Positions 17,902-27,269 of a stretch of 64,000 nt of DNA are shown here, piece after piece. The DNA is from an uncultured Arthrobacter sp. (GTDB taxonomy: Bacteria; Actinomycetota; Actinomycetes; Actinomycetales; Micrococcaceae): contig NZ_CANLXP010000014.1 of assembly GCF_947495145.1 (NCBI RefSeq), positions 25,135-89,134 on the forward strand. Direction: 5' to 3'. How positions within the stretch are numbered: the stretch's first letter is position 1; every line of letters begins with the position of its first letter. The notes beneath the pieces are model-generated. The model saw only the letters and a list, made by a program, of their open reading frames with translations. It was not told where the DNA came from and searched no databases. The translations under genes were made by a program, and so were the position numbers.

Positions 17902-19944
17902 TCACCGCAGCACCCGCCGGGCCGCGTCCAATACTGCGTCCAAATGGATGCCGCGAAGAGCCATGACCTCGGCGCCGGATCCTGATTCGCCGAACTCCTC
18001 AATGGAGACCACCTCACCGGCGGTGCCGGCCCACTTGAACCAGGCATCACCCCGTCCTGCCTCGATCACCACCCGTGCAGTCAACGACGCCGGAAGCACC
18101 GATTCGCGGTAGTCGCCATCCGCCTCGCTGAACCACTCAACGCACGGCATGGACACTACCCGCGCGGCGATTCCGTCCGCCTCAAGGGCCTCGGCAGCCT
18201 GGATCGCCAGCGACACTTCACTGCCGGTGGCGATCAGCGCGAGGTCGTTGCCGTTGCCGCTTTGCCATCGAACGAAGCCGCCGGCTCTGGCACCGTCTGC
18301 AGTGTCGCCGTCGGACGCGAGGACCGGTACATCCTGCCTGCTCAGCACCAACGCGACCGGCCGCTGCGGGGATGCGAGGATGCGCTGCCAGACAGCGGTG
18401 ACCTCCACGGCGTCGGCGGGCCGGACGACGTCGAGCCCCGGCACGGTACGCAGTGAAGCAATCTGCTCCACCGGCTGGTGGGTAGGCCCGTCTTCGCCGA
18501 CCGCCACCGAATCGTGGGTGAAGACGTACACCACACCCAGCCCCATGAGTGCCGCCAACCGGATGCTGGGGCGCATGTAGTCGCTGAAGACCAGGTAGGT
18601 CGATCCGAACGGACGCCAGGGTCCGTGAAGGGCGATGCCGCTCAGAATGGCCGCCATGGCGTGTTCCCGGATGCCGAAGCGAATGAACTCGCCTGCGGGG
18701 TTGCCTGCCGAGAACGGTTTGCCGTCGACGGCGACATTGGTCGAGCCACTCAGGTCAGCCGAACCTCCCCAGAGCCGGTGCGATTCCTGCAGCGCCTTGA
18801 TCACTGCGCCGTTGGTCTTGCGGGTAGCCACCGGGTCTCCCGGAGAGCCCGTGTCGATTCCATCCAGCGGCGATGCGTCGGTAATGCCATCCCGGAAGGC
18901 TTTCCAGCGTGCAGCGTCTTCGGGCTGATCAGCTTCCCAGGCGCTGTGCTCGCGTTGCCAGGCTTCGTATAGCGCACCGCCACGCTCGGAAGCGGCTCGG
19001 GTGTGGGCCAGGACCTCCTCGTCCGCCAACTCCGGCAAGTCAGCGGTGGGGGAGTATCCGAGCGATTCCAGGACGGTGGCGACTTCCTCCGCGCCGAACC
19101 CGCCGGAATGTGCTGCGGGGGTTCCACCAATCTTGGTGGAGGGGGTCCCGATGACCGTCTTCACCGCCACGAGCGTCGGTTGACCTGTCCGTTCCGCAGC
19201 GGCGCGGAGGACGGATTCGAGGGCAGCGAGATCGGTGGCGTCGTCAATCTCGAGGACGCGCCAGCCATAGGCCCGGTAGCGGGCGCGGACATCCTCCGAA
19301 AAGGTGCCGGACGTGTCGGCATCAATGGTGATGCCGTTGTCGTCCCAGATGAGCACCAGGTTGTCGAGGCCGAGACTGCCGGCCAGGCTGGAGGCTTCTG
19401 ACGACACGCCTTCCTGTAGGCAGCCATCCCCGGCCAATGCCCAGATGGTGTGCTGCAGGTGATCCGAGCCCGGTGTGAAAAGTGCCGATTCGTGCTTGGC
19501 CGCGATGGCCATGCCGACGGCAGAGGCAACTCCCTGCCCCAGTGGCCCGGTGCTCATTTCAACACCGACGGTGTGGTGGACTTCCGGGTGGCCCGGAGTC
19601 CTGGATTTCAGTGAGCGGCTTGCCGCCAGATCCTCAAGGGTGAGCCCGTACCCGGTGAAGCACAGTTGGATGTAGAGCAGGAGGCTAGCGTGTCCGGCGG
19701 ATAGTACGAATCTATCCCGCGCCGGCCAGTCCGGATGACTGGGTGAATGCCGAAGAACCCGCGAGAAAAGGACGTGCGACAACGGCGCCAATGCCATCGC
19801 TGTACCGGCGTGTCCGTGGCCTTTCTGTTGTACGAGGACGGCCGGAATTGCCTGGGCGGCGGCAACGGCGCGGGCGTCCAGGGCGGAAGGAACTCCGACG
19901 GTGAAAGAATCTTCTATAGTCACGGACGCCACTTTGGTATACAC
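17902..19944 (-). CDS. tkt: Transketolase
   Basis: The 680-residue length is typical. Thiamine-diphosphate motifs are present: HTVGVEMSTGPLGQG near residue 135, then G-D-G-C-L-Q-E-G followed after 30 residues by W-D-D-N. The pyrimidine-domain motif is GIREHAMAAILSGIALHG, with D-G-P-T-H-Q-P-V-E-Q downstream. It transfers two-carbon units between ketoses and aldoses in the pentose phosphate pathway. It diverges from a ROK regulator and ascorbate-type PTS genes, so this copy probably serves catabolism of the PTS substrate. The GTG at 19,944 is the longest start. Later GTG codons at 19,932 and 19,923 are also possible. Confidence 0.92.
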   Translation of the reverse strand: MYTKVASVTIEDSFTVGVPSALDARAVAAAQAIPAVLVQQKGHGHAGTAMALAPLSHVLFSRVLRHSPSHPDWPARDRFVLSAGHASLLLYIQLCFTGYGLTLEDLAASRSLKSRTPGHPEVHHTVGVEMSTGPLGQGVASAVGMAIAAKHESALFTPGSDHLQHTIWALAGDGCLQEGVSSEASSLAGSLGLDNLVLIWDDNGITIDADTSGTFSEDVRARYRAYGWRVLEIDDATDLAALESVLRAAAERTGQPTLVAVKTVIGTPSTKIGGTPAAHSGGFGAEEVATVLESLGYSPTADLPELADEEVLAHTRAASERGGALYEAWQREHSAWEADQPEDAARWKAFRDGITDASPLDGIDTGSPGDPVATRKTNGAVIKALQESHRLWGGSADLSGSTNVAVDGKPFSAGNPAGEFIRFGIREHAMAAILSGIALHGPWRPFGSTYLVFSDYMRPSIRLAALMGLGVVYVFTHDSVAVGEDGPTHQPVEQIASLRTVPGLDVVRPADAVEVTAVWQRILASPQRPVALVLSRQDVPVLASDGDTADGARAGGFVRWQSGNGNDLALIATGSEVSLAIQAAEALEADGIAARVVSMPCVEWFSEADGDYRESVLPASLTARVVIEAGRGDAWFKWAGTAGEVVSIEEFGESGSGAEVMALRGIHLDAVLDAARRVLR

Positions 19945-20006
19945 ATGTACTTAAGTCAATGGGTTGATGATGTGCGGCCGCAGGTTGGCTGGGAGAAGGG
20001 GATGCA
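19945..20006. promoter_or_regulatory. Divergent tkt/ROK control region
   Basis: This 62-base gap must hold both promoters. On the complementary strand TTGACT (19,959-19,954) is a good -35 box for tkt. Imperfect dyad GTATACACATGTAC (19,937-19,950) overlaps the tkt start and could be a ROK operator. GAGAAGGGGATG gives the ROK gene a ribosome binding site. Confidence 0.4.
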
Positions 20007-21167
20007 ATGGTCAAGGGGTTGGCAACGGGTTCAGGTGTGGCTTTGAGCCTGATCCGATCAGGGCGTGCAACCACCCGGAATGACCTCATTGAGGTACTCG
20101 GCTGGTCGCGCATCACTCTTGCTCGACGGCTCGACGAGCTGCTGGAGGCATCCGTCATCGTCAGCGTGGGGCAACTCGACTCTCGGGGCGGAAGGCCGCC
20201 GGAAACCTTCGCCGTCAATGCCGACGCAGGGCTTCTCCTCGCTGTCGATATCGGCGGCTCCCATACCCGCCTGGCCATCACCGATCTGGTGTCCAAGGTG
20301 TTGAGCGAGGATGAAGCCGATATTGGTCTGAACGAGGGCCCGACCGAGATTTTCGAATGGGCAGGGCAGGTCTTTGACTACATGCTCCGCAGTATGGGCA
20401 AGGAACGTAAGGACGTCGTCGGAATCGGCGTCGGGGTCCCAGGTCCGGTCGATGTGGCAACTGGGCGGCTGGCCAGTCCGCAGGTCTACCCGGAATGGGA
20501 CGGCGTGTTGGTCCGGGAGTATTTCAAGACCCGGTATGACCACGCGGTCTTCGCCGTTGACAGGGACGTAAACGTCATGGCGCTCGCCGAAGCGCGGCGG
20601 GCGCCCAAGGAGGAACCGAACCTGGTGGTGGTGAAGGCAGGGATCGGGCTCGGGCTTGCCTTCGTCCTCGACGGCCGGGTCTACCGTGGGGCGCGTGGGG
20701 GTGCCGGAGACGTAAGCTGCCCGACGCTCGGCGGCGACCGCCTGCAGCGGCTGGAGGCGGTCGCAAGCGGCGCAGTGCTGAGAGCCGAACTGCTCGCGCG
20801 AGGCTACAAAGTGCGCACGAGCGCCGACATCGTCGACCTTGCGCGCCAGGGAGACCAGGCAACGCTCTCCCTGATCGAAGAAACGGCGACGATCATCGGA
20901 CAGACGCTCGCCGACGTCGTCGGCTTGTTGAATCCGGAAGCGGTGATTATCGGGGGCAATCTCGCCCAGTCCGGAGATCCATTCCTGCTTCCTATCCGAC
21001 AGGCAATTTTCGACGGCGCGAGGGACTTTGCCACGCGCGGTCTGGTGGTGGAGCCAAGCCGGCTGGGCCACGCTGCGGGCGTCACCGGCGCGTCACTTCT
21101 GGCCCAGGACGCGCTTTTCGAGCCCGGCCGCATCAGTCGGATGACCCGCACCGGAGCCACCAAATAG
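20007..21167 (+). CDS. ROK-family transcriptional regulator
   Basis: The 386-residue protein has an N-terminal winged helix (GRATTRNDLIEVLGWSRITL; RRLDELLEASVI) joined to a ROK sugar-kinase-like domain. The ROK domain shows the ATP-binding DIGGSHTRLAI, a GVGVPGPVD turn and GIGLGLAFVLDG. The usual ROK zinc cluster of cysteines is not obvious, since only one Cys appears in D-V-S-C-P-T. It stands between the divergent tkt and the PTS genes, so it probably controls both in response to a sugar or sugar phosphate. Confidence 0.88.
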   Translation: MVKGLATGSGVALSLIRSGRATTRNDLIEVLGWSRITLARRLDELLEASVIVSVGQLDSRGGRPPETFAVNADAGLLLAVDIGGSHTRLAITDLVSKVLSEDEADIGLNEGPTEIFEWAGQVFDYMLRSMGKERKDVVGIGVGVPGPVDVATGRLASPQVYPEWDGVLVREYFKTRYDHAVFAVDRDVNVMALAEARRAPKEEPNLVVVKAGIGLGLAFVLDGRVYRGARGGAGDVSCPTLGGDRLQRLEAVASGAVLRAELLARGYKVRTSADIVDLARQGDQATLSLIEETATIIGQTLADVVGLLNPEAVIIGGNLAQSGDPFLLPIRQAIFDGARDFATRGLVVEPSRLGHAAGVTGASLLAQDALFEPGRISRMTRTGATK

Positions 21168-21224
21168 CTAAGCCAGTTGACGATAACAAAACGATTGCCA
21201 CTTTGGGTTACTTGTAGACATAAG

Positions 21225-21284
21225 ATCCTTTGCGACGGTAGCGTGTGACGTGCGCCACCCCCTGCCCCCACCAACGCAAAGGAT
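21225..21284 (+). promoter_or_regulatory. 5' leader inverted repeat that masks the PTS IIA ribosome binding site
   Basis: ATCCTTTGCG (21,225-21,234) is the exact reverse complement of CGCAAAGGAT (21,275-21,284), with a 40-base loop. The right arm contains AAAGGA, the Shine-Dalgarno sequence for the GTG at 21,290. If transcription begins upstream of 21,225, the mRNA could fold to hide this site, giving translational control. Function is inference. Confidence 0.5.
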
Positions 21285-21289
21285 TTGTT

Positions 21290-21745
21290 GTGAGCCTGAA
21301 TCTCGCCGAAGAGCTGTCGTCGATCACCACGAAAGCGACGGCCTCCGACTGGAGGGAAGCTATCCGTCTCGCTGGTGACGGGCTGGTAGCCGGTGGCGTC
21401 ACCACCGAGGCCTACACCGAGGAAATGATCACGGCTGTGGAGGAACACGGACCGTACATCGTGATTGCCCCCGGAATTGCGCTGGCACACGCCCGGCCGG
21501 CGGAGTCGGTCCTCAAGGGTGGATTGAGCTGGGTAAGCCTGGAAACCCCCGTCGAGTTTGGCCACGCATCGAATGATCCGGTGACCCTGGTCATCGGGTT
21601 GGCTGCCCTCGACCACACCGCGCATATCGAAGTGCTGAAGGCAGTTGCCGGCGTGCTCTCCAACAAGGAAGTCCGCGCACGGCTTGAAGCAGCGGAGACC
21701 CCGGATCAGGTCCGCGACCTCCTCAGCAGCCTGGCCACCAAGTAA
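21290..21745 (+). CDS. PTS ascorbate-type (UlaC-like) EIIA component
   Basis: The 151-residue protein is a mannitol/fructose-type IIA domain. It carries GPYIVIAPGIALAHARP near residues 57-73, whose second histidine-bearing motif (L-A-H-A-R-P) includes the phosphorylated histidine, and later L-A-A-L-D-H-T-A-H. It passes phosphate from HPr to the IIB protein encoded 35 bases downstream. The GTG at 21,290 is preferred because AAAGGA lies directly upstream and the family N-terminus fits. The next two genes complete the permease. Confidence 0.88.
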   Translation: MSLNLAEELSSITTKATASDWREAIRLAGDGLVAGGVTTEAYTEEMITAVEEHGPYIVIAPGIALAHARPAESVLKGGLSWVSLETPVEFGHASNDPVTLVIGLAALDHTAHIEVLKAVAGVLSNKEVRARLEAAETPDQVRDLLSSLATK

Positions 21746-21779
21746 ACCGACCTCATCAACCTGGACTGAAAGGCATCTC

Positions 21780-22052
21780 ATGAAAATCGTCGCCGTATGT
21801 GGAATGGGCATTGGAACCTCAGTGCTCCTCAAGATGAATGCAGAGAAAGTTCTCGCCTCACTGGGCATCGACGCAGACGTCGAAGCCGCAGATATCGGTG
21901 TTGCGCGAGGCGCAGCCCAGACCGCGGACATCGTCCTCACCTCCGACGAGCTCGCACCCGAGATCGGTGACGTTCCGGCGGAAGTCATCATCATTGACAA
22001 CTTCTTCGATCTCGATGAGATCACCGAGAAGCTCACGCCGGCCGTCCAGTAG
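21780..22052 (+). CDS. PTS ascorbate-type (UlaB-like) EIIB component
   Basis: The 90-residue product has the IIB phosphocysteine loop V-C-G-M-G-I-G-T-S with the cysteine at residue 7, typical of the lactose/ascorbate IIB fold. It accepts phosphate from IIA and gives it to the sugar bound in IIC. AAAGG precedes the ATG. The size is normal and the gene lies between IIA and IIC in the usual order. Confidence 0.92.
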   Translation: MKIVAVCGMGIGTSVLLKMNAEKVLASLGIDADVEAADIGVARGAAQTADIVLTSDELAPEIGDVPAEVIIIDNFFDLDEITEKLTPAVQ

Positions 22053-22091
22053 AACCTTTCCGTCCAGAACAGCAGAAAAGGAGCGCCCACG

Positions 22092-23645
22092 ATGGAGTGG
22101 CTCGTTGTAGTACTGAATTTCATAGGTCAGCAGATTTTGAATGTGCCGGCCTACCTGATCGGCATCATCACCGCCATCGGTTTGATGGCCATGCGCCGTA
22201 ACTCCGGTCAGGTGATCGGAGGCGCACTCAAGGCAGCGTTGGGCTTCCTCATTCTCGGTGCCGGTGCCGGCGTCGTCGTCGGTTCGCTGGATCCGCTCGG
22301 CGCGCTGATCCTGGCCGTGACCGGCGCCCAGGGTGTGATCCCCACCAATGAGGTCATCACCGCACTTGCCCAGGAAGAGTTCGGTGCACAGAGTGCGTAC
22401 GTGCTGACCCTCGGGTTCATCGTGATGCTGATTCTTGCTCGCTTCACCCCGCTGAAGTACGTGTTCCTGACCGGTCACCACATGGTGTTCATGGCAACCA
22501 TGCTCACCGTGGTGCTGTCGGTTGGATTCGGTGGCGGCCTGAGCTGGCTCGTTGTTCTCATCGGCGCGCTGCTGCTTGGCGTGATCATGGTGGTCATGCC
22601 GGCGTTCGCTCACCCGTGGACGAAGAAGATCACGGGCAATGACACCATCGCTATCGGCCACTTCGGCACGCTCGGCTACATCGCAGCGGGTGCGTCCGGC
22701 CAGGCTGTGGGCCGGCGGAGCAAGTCAACCGAGGACATCAACTTCCCGCAGGGGCTCAAGTTCCTCCGCGACTCGATGGTTGCCACCTCGCTCTCCATGG
22801 TCCTCATCTACATGGTGTTCGCGATCTGGGGCCTGATCGCCCTTCCGCTCGAGGACGCCCTGGCAATCTTCGGTGCGGCAGACGCCGGAGCGTTCATCAT
22901 GGCGGGCTTTGGGCTGGCGCTTCAGTTCGGTGTTGGCGTTGCGGTCATTCTCTACGGTGTGCGGACGGTGCTGGGTGAACTGGTTCCTGCGTTCCAGGGC
23001 ATTGCCGAGAAGGTTGTTCCCGGTGCCAAGCCCGCGCTGGATATCCCGATCGTGTTTCCGTTCGGTGCGAATGCCGTGCTGATTGGCTTCCTCAGCTCCT
23101 TCGCCGGCGGACTGATCAGTCTGGGCATCCTTGCCATCTGGCTCAACCCGATGTTCGGACTGGCGCTGATCCTGCCCGGCATGGTTCCGCACTTCTTCAC
23201 CGGTGGTGGTGCCGGTGTCTACGGCAACGCGACGGGCGGACGTAAGGGCGCTGTGATCGGCGGCTTCGTGAACGGTGTAATCATCACCATCCTGCCGGCC
23301 ATCCTCCTGCTGGTGCTCGGCGAGCTTGGCTTCGCCAACAGCACCTTCGGCGATGCGGACTTCGGTTGGTTCGGCACCCTGATCGGTGTGAGCCTGCTGG
23401 GCGGCACCACGCTTGGTGTCGTGTTGACCATCGTGATTGCCATGGCGCTGGTAAGCGCGGCTATCGTCTTCCAGCGCAAGTTCGTGGATACCGGCTGGGT
23501 TCCCGGAGCCAACCGCCAGGAATGGCTGGACGGCCTGAAGGCGGAGGAGAAGGCACGGGTCGATGCGGAGAAGGCCCGCAAGGCTGAGGAGCGCAAGGCC
23601 GCTGCGGCGTCGAACGCTGAAAGCGTGCCGCAGAAGTCCGAGTAG
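22092..23645 (+). CDS. PTS ascorbate-family (UlaA/SgaT) EIIC permease
   Basis: The 517-residue membrane protein has about eleven hydrophobic segments and matches UlaA/SgaT from the start (LNFIGQQILNVPAYLIGIIT). Conserved features include TGHHMVFMATM, HFGTLGYIAAGASGQ and PGMVPHFFTGGGAGVYGN. It carries the sugar across the membrane while it is phosphorylated. The C-terminal tail is a charged helix rich in Lys, Ala and Glu. UlaA relatives may take substrates other than ascorbate, and the neighbouring transketolase suggests entry into pentose phosphate reactions. A strong terminator follows. Confidence 0.92.
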   Translation: MEWLVVVLNFIGQQILNVPAYLIGIITAIGLMAMRRNSGQVIGGALKAALGFLILGAGAGVVVGSLDPLGALILAVTGAQGVIPTNEVITALAQEEFGAQSAYVLTLGFIVMLILARFTPLKYVFLTGHHMVFMATMLTVVLSVGFGGGLSWLVVLIGALLLGVIMVVMPAFAHPWTKKITGNDTIAIGHFGTLGYIAAGASGQAVGRRSKSTEDINFPQGLKFLRDSMVATSLSMVLIYMVFAIWGLIALPLEDALAIFGAADAGAFIMAGFGLALQFGVGVAVILYGVRTVLGELVPAFQGIAEKVVPGAKPALDIPIVFPFGANAVLIGFLSSFAGGLISLGILAIWLNPMFGLALILPGMVPHFFTGGGAGVYGNATGGRKGAVIGGFVNGVIITILPAILLLVLGELGFANSTFGDADFGWFGTLIGVSLLGGTTLGVVLTIVIAMALVSAAIVFQRKFVDTGWVPGANRQEWLDGLKAEEKARVDAEKARKAEERKAAAASNAESVPQKSE

Positions 23646-23660
23646 GGGTTAGCGGTAGGG

Positions 23661-23690
23661 AAGGGCGGCACCGGAAGAGGTGCCGCCTTT
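23661..23690 (+). terminator. Rho-independent terminator of the PTS operon
   Basis: GGCGGCACC (23,664-23,672) pairs perfectly with GGTGCCGCC (23,679-23,687) across a six-base loop. Flanking AAG/TTT extends the stem and ends in a short T run. It lies 16 bases past the IIC stop. Confidence 0.8.
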
Positions 23691-23872
23691 CCACGTTGTG
23701 GAGACTGAGTTAGCGAACGACGACGACGGCGGCTGCCTCCATCGCGCAAAGCGCCAGTCATGCGTCGGTGAAGACGGCGATATCACCGTGGTCGGTCAGG
23801 CCGGCAATGGGCGGTCGGGACTGGTGACGCCCGGCGGGTAGCACTGAACAGGGGAGCAACCCGTTTAAACCG

Positions 23873-24664
23873 TTAAGCCGCTGGTCCACCGGTTGACTCA
23901 AGGATGAAACGCGCGGTTTCCTCCGGCTGATCCCAGTGGGGAAAGTGTCCGCAGTCTTCGAAGACGTGAAGGGTGGCGTCCGGGTAGAGGGACATCGCGA
24001 CGGCGGCTTCGCTCAGCGGCGTAACCCTGTCGTGCCGGCCCCACCCGAACGCCAGCGTTCCCTTGAGGCTGCCCTGCGGTGCGCCCTCCTGCCGCGGTCC
24101 GTGTGCGAGAGACCGTCGCGCTTCATCGAGGCTCGGTGAGGTAGCGAACCCCCGGAGCTCGGTAAGGACGAGATCCGGGTCAAGTTTCCACGGTGCCGCA
24201 GAGAACTGTGCGAGCAGCGCTGTACGACCGGCGGCCTGTTTGACGAGCGTCGGGAGTGCGGACTGAATCCGGCGTACGAGCGCGATGGAAGCAGTGATGG
24301 TGCTGTTGAAAACACGGACCTGGGTGTCGTTCCAGAACCCCCCGGGATCGAGCGCGACGACGCTGCCGGTGTGCCCACGCCGAGCCATCTCCACAACCAT
24401 GCGTGCTCCCATGGAGCTGCCGACAATGTCCGCGCCTTCCAGATTCTCCTCGAGCAGGAAGCGTTCGACGGCGTCGGTAAGGGTAGTGATGGTCACCTCG
24501 CCGGTGAGGGGGTCGCTTTTGCCGAAACCGGGCAGGTCGAACGCAATAACCTCGCGCTCCTGCTGAAGCATTGGAAGGACCGGATCCCAGTTACGGATGC
24601 TGGAGCCGAGTCCGTGGACAAGCACGAGGGGTTTGCCGGTGCCGCTTCGTTCGGTGTTCAACAT
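23873..24664 (-). CDS. Alpha/beta-fold hydrolase
   Basis: The 263-residue protein carries LVLVHGLGSSIRNWDPV (oxyanion hole), FDLPGFGKSDP, the nucleophile elbow G-S-S-M-G-A (serine about 94) and a terminal D-C-G-H-F-P-H-W-D catalytic histidine motif. The acid is likely in W-G-R-H-D. The family includes esterases, haloperoxidase-like and C-C hydrolases, and the substrate cannot be read. It is independent of the sugar cluster to its right, from which the LacI gene separates it. Confidence 0.87.
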   Translation of the reverse strand: MLNTERSGTGKPLVLVHGLGSSIRNWDPVLPMLQQEREVIAFDLPGFGKSDPLTGEVTITTLTDAVERFLLEENLEGADIVGSSMGARMVVEMARRGHTGSVVALDPGGFWNDTQVRVFNSTITASIALVRRIQSALPTLVKQAAGRTALLAQFSAAPWKLDPDLVLTELRGFATSPSLDEARRSLAHGPRQEGAPQGSLKGTLAFGWGRHDRVTPLSEAAVAMSLYPDATLHVFEDCGHFPHWDQPEETARFILESTGGPAA

Positions 24665-24799
24665 TCGTATTGTGTCCTTCCGCTGCCATGCCGCGAGACG
24701 GCGTGTGATGACTCAGCCTAGTACGCGGCGTCAACGGGCTGCGTGCCCTCCCTGGGATTGGCGCATGGCCATCGACCAGCTGCTTCCGCGGTCCTCTGC

Positions 24800-25813
24800 T
24801 CAGGGCACCGGCCCCGTCGACTTCCCGCCCTCCAGTTTGCACATCACCAGCTCCTGCCGCAGCTCCGACGCCCGGCCCTCCAGCTGGTCGATCAGCGCTT
24901 CGACGCCCATTCGCCCCAACTCGACGCTGGGGGAGGACATGACGGTCAGCTCCGGATCGGCCATCGCAGCCATCGCAGGGGAGGAACCGACGGACAGCAC
25001 CGACAGGTCCCGGGGTATCTCGATCCCCGCGTGCCGCAGCCCGCTGACAAACCCCGTGGCCGCCAGCTCGTTCTGGATGATGACGCCGGTGGCGTCGGGG
25101 AAATCTCGCAGCAGTTCCTCTGCCGCCGCTTTTCCCGCGCCGGGCGTCGCCTGGCACGTGAACGACGCCGGTTCCAAACCCTGGCGCTTCATCTCGGCTT
25201 CGTAGCTGTCCCGTGAGCGGCCTACCGGCCCAAACTCTTCAAGATCGCGGCTGCCCACGGCGTCGTCGAGGAGCACAATGCGAGAGTGTCCCAGCTCCGT
25301 CAAGTGCTGGACCGCGGCAACGAGCGTGTCCTCAAAGTTGATGTCGACGTAGGTCAGGGCACTGGGATCGCGAGTCCGCCCAATCAGCGCGAACGGTGTA
25401 CCGGATTTCACTAGCTCCTCGACGCGCGGATCGTCCAGCTGCACCTCCATCAGGATCACGCCGTCCACCAGTCCGCTTGAGGTGAGCTCCGTGGTTTGGC
25501 CGGCGTCGTTACTGATGGGCCAGAGCACCAGGTTGTAGCCGAGCTCCCGGGCGGCAGCTGCAGCGCTGGTGAAGAACTCCACGACCGTTCCGCTGAAGGA
25601 GTGCTGAAGCGCCGGGAAGAGAAGCGCGATGATCCGCGTGCGCTTACTGGCCAGAGCCCGGCCGACGACGTTCCGCCGGAACCCAAGTTCCTGCATCGCC
25701 GCCTCGACCTTGGCCCGCGTCGCGGGGGACACCGGCTTGGTGTTGTTGATCGTGAAAGACACCGTCGCGATGGACACATTGGCGTGCCGGGCGACGTCCT
25801 GCATGGTGGCCAC
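24800..25813 (-). CDS. LacI-family transcriptional repressor
   Basis: The 337-residue product has the LacI headpiece TMQDVARHANVSIATVSFTI, the hinge G-R-A-L-A-S-K-R-T-R, and a sugar-sensing domain of normal length. It starts with GTG at 25,813, or at the ATG nine bases later, with AAGGGCGG upstream. It diverges from the second ABC sugar operon, whose promoter is bracketed by two AAGCGTTT-type palindromes. Those sites are its probable operators, so import would be repressed until the ligand appears. Confidence 0.92.
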   Translation of the reverse strand: MATMQDVARHANVSIATVSFTINNTKPVSPATRAKVEAAMQELGFRRNVVGRALASKRTRIIALLFPALQHSFSGTVVEFFTSAAAAARELGYNLVLWPISNDAGQTTELTSSGLVDGVILMEVQLDDPRVEELVKSGTPFALIGRTRDPSALTYVDINFEDTLVAAVQHLTELGHSRIVLLDDAVGSRDLEEFGPVGRSRDSYEAEMKRQGLEPASFTCQATPGAGKAAAEELLRDFPDATGVIIQNELAATGFVSGLRHAGIEIPRDLSVLSVGSSPAMAAMADPELTVMSSPSVELGRMGVEALIDQLEGRASELRQELVMCKLEGGKSTGPVP

Positions 25814-25879
25814 GGGAACCGCCCTTCGAGTCAGCGAAACATTGCAGACCGAGTTGAACAGGCCCGCAAGACTCCTTCA

Positions 25880-25960
25880 GTAAAGCGTTTAAATTTTTCC
25901 TTGACAAGCCCGGTTGTGACCCATCACACTCGATTGGAGTCGCTGAGTTAAGCGTTTTAC
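25880..25960. promoter_or_regulatory. Promoter of the second sugar operon flanked by two LacI operators
   Basis: GTAAAGCGTTTAAA (25,880-25,893) and GTTAAGCGTTTTAC (25,947-25,960) share the core TNAAGCGTTTNA with a central CG, as LacI-family sites do. A TTGACA box (25,901-25,906) stands between them, with CACACT about 18 bases on as a weak -10. Two sites about 67 bases apart could act through looping. Confidence 0.65.
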
Positions 25961-25990
25961 TACCCGGACCAACCACGGCAAGGGAGCCCC

Positions 25991-27211
25991 ATGAAAAACC
26001 GGAAATTCACCCTGGCAGCCATGACCGCCATCGCACCGCTCGCGCTGACCGCCTGCGGGGGAGGCGGCGGCAGTGCCAGCTCAAGTGGTGAGGTCGAGTC
26101 CCTCACTGTCGTCGACTACTACAACAACGAGCCGGACAAGACACTGGTCCAGGAAGCCATCGACCGCTGCGCCACCGAGCTCGGCGTCACTATCGAGCGC
26201 GAGACCGTTCCCGGCAAGGACCTCATTCAAAAGGTCCTGCAGCGCGCATCATCGCAAACCATGCCCGACGTCCTCATGCTCGATAACCCCGACGTCCAGG
26301 AGATCGCCGCCACCGGTGGCCTGTCACCGCTGAGCCAGTACGACGTCGACACCTCCGGATTCGCGCAGGGCATGCTCGAGGCTGCCACGTACGAGGGCGA
26401 GGTGTACGGGCTCGCACCGACCGCCAACACCCTCGGCATCTTCTACAACCCCGAGCTGCTGGAGGCCGCCGGCGTCGAACCCCCGACCACGTGGGACGAG
26501 CTCAAGACCGCCGCGGAACAACTGACGGAAGGTGACCAGTACGGCATCGCGTTCTCCGCCATCGCCACCTACGAGGGCAGCTGGCAGTTCCTGCCCTTCA
26601 TGTGGTCCAACGGCGGCGAGGAAACCGACCTCACCAGCCCCGAAGTAGCCGAAGCCCTCGCGCTCTGGAAGGGCCTGGTGGACAGCGGTTCGGCCTCCGA
26701 AGCCGTCATCAACTGGTCCCAGGCCGACGTGAAAGACCAGTTTGTCGCGGGCAAGGCCGCCATGATGGTCAACGGGCCCTGGCAGATCCCGGCCCTGCAG
26801 GAGAACCCGGACGTAAAGTTCGCCTCCGTGCAGATTCCCGTCAACGAGGAGGGCCAGACCTCCATCGCCCGGCTGGGCGGCGAAGTCTGGACCGTCCCGG
26901 TCACCGGCGACGACGCCAAGCAGGCCAAGTCCGCCGAGTTCGTCGAGTGCATGAGCAACGACGAGAACCAGCTCGCCCTCGCCGAAGCCCGCTACACCGT
27001 CCCCACCAAGACCGCGCTCGCCGAGGAGTACGTCGCCAAGGTACCCGAGATGGAGTCCTTCACCGAGCAGGTTGCCAACGCCCGCTCGCGCACCGGACAG
27101 CTCGGCGAGGAATGGCCCGAAGCCGCGACCGTCATCTACAACGCCATCCAGCTCGCGCTGACCGGCAAGGCCGAGCCTGCCGAAGCCTTCGAGCAAGCCT
27201 CTGCCGGATAG
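25991..27211 (+). CDS. Sugar ABC transporter, substrate-binding lipoprotein
   Basis: The 406-residue protein has a lipoprotein signal peptide (K-N-R-K start, hydrophobic core, A-L-T-A-C-G with the lipobox cysteine near residue 20), then a serine/glycine linker. The mature part is a family-1 binding protein: GLAPTANTLGIFYNPELLEA, PTTWDELKTAAEQL, KAAMMVNGPWQIP. AAGGGAG precedes the ATG. It supplies the two permeases that follow. Sequence is clearly different from the binding protein at 3175, so this is a second system rather than a recent copy. Confidence 0.92.
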   Translation: MKNRKFTLAAMTAIAPLALTACGGGGGSASSSGEVESLTVVDYYNNEPDKTLVQEAIDRCATELGVTIERETVPGKDLIQKVLQRASSQTMPDVLMLDNPDVQEIAATGGLSPLSQYDVDTSGFAQGMLEAATYEGEVYGLAPTANTLGIFYNPELLEAAGVEPPTTWDELKTAAEQLTEGDQYGIAFSAIATYEGSWQFLPFMWSNGGEETDLTSPEVAEALALWKGLVDSGSASEAVINWSQADVKDQFVAGKAAMMVNGPWQIPALQENPDVKFASVQIPVNEEGQTSIARLGGEVWTVPVTGDDAKQAKSAEFVECMSNDENQLALAEARYTVPTKTALAEEYVAKVPEMESFTEQVANARSRTGQLGEEWPEAATVIYNAIQLALTGKAEPAEAFEQASAG

Positions 27212-27269
27212 CGCAGGCGGACACGATGTGCAGCGAGTACTCAGCACGATGCCGGAAGGGTCACGTTCG

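Noticed and set aside
23760..23843. Minus-strand 28-codon frame ending GLTDHGDIAVFTDA
   Set aside because: Resembles a protein tail, but too short and without a ribosome site or known family.
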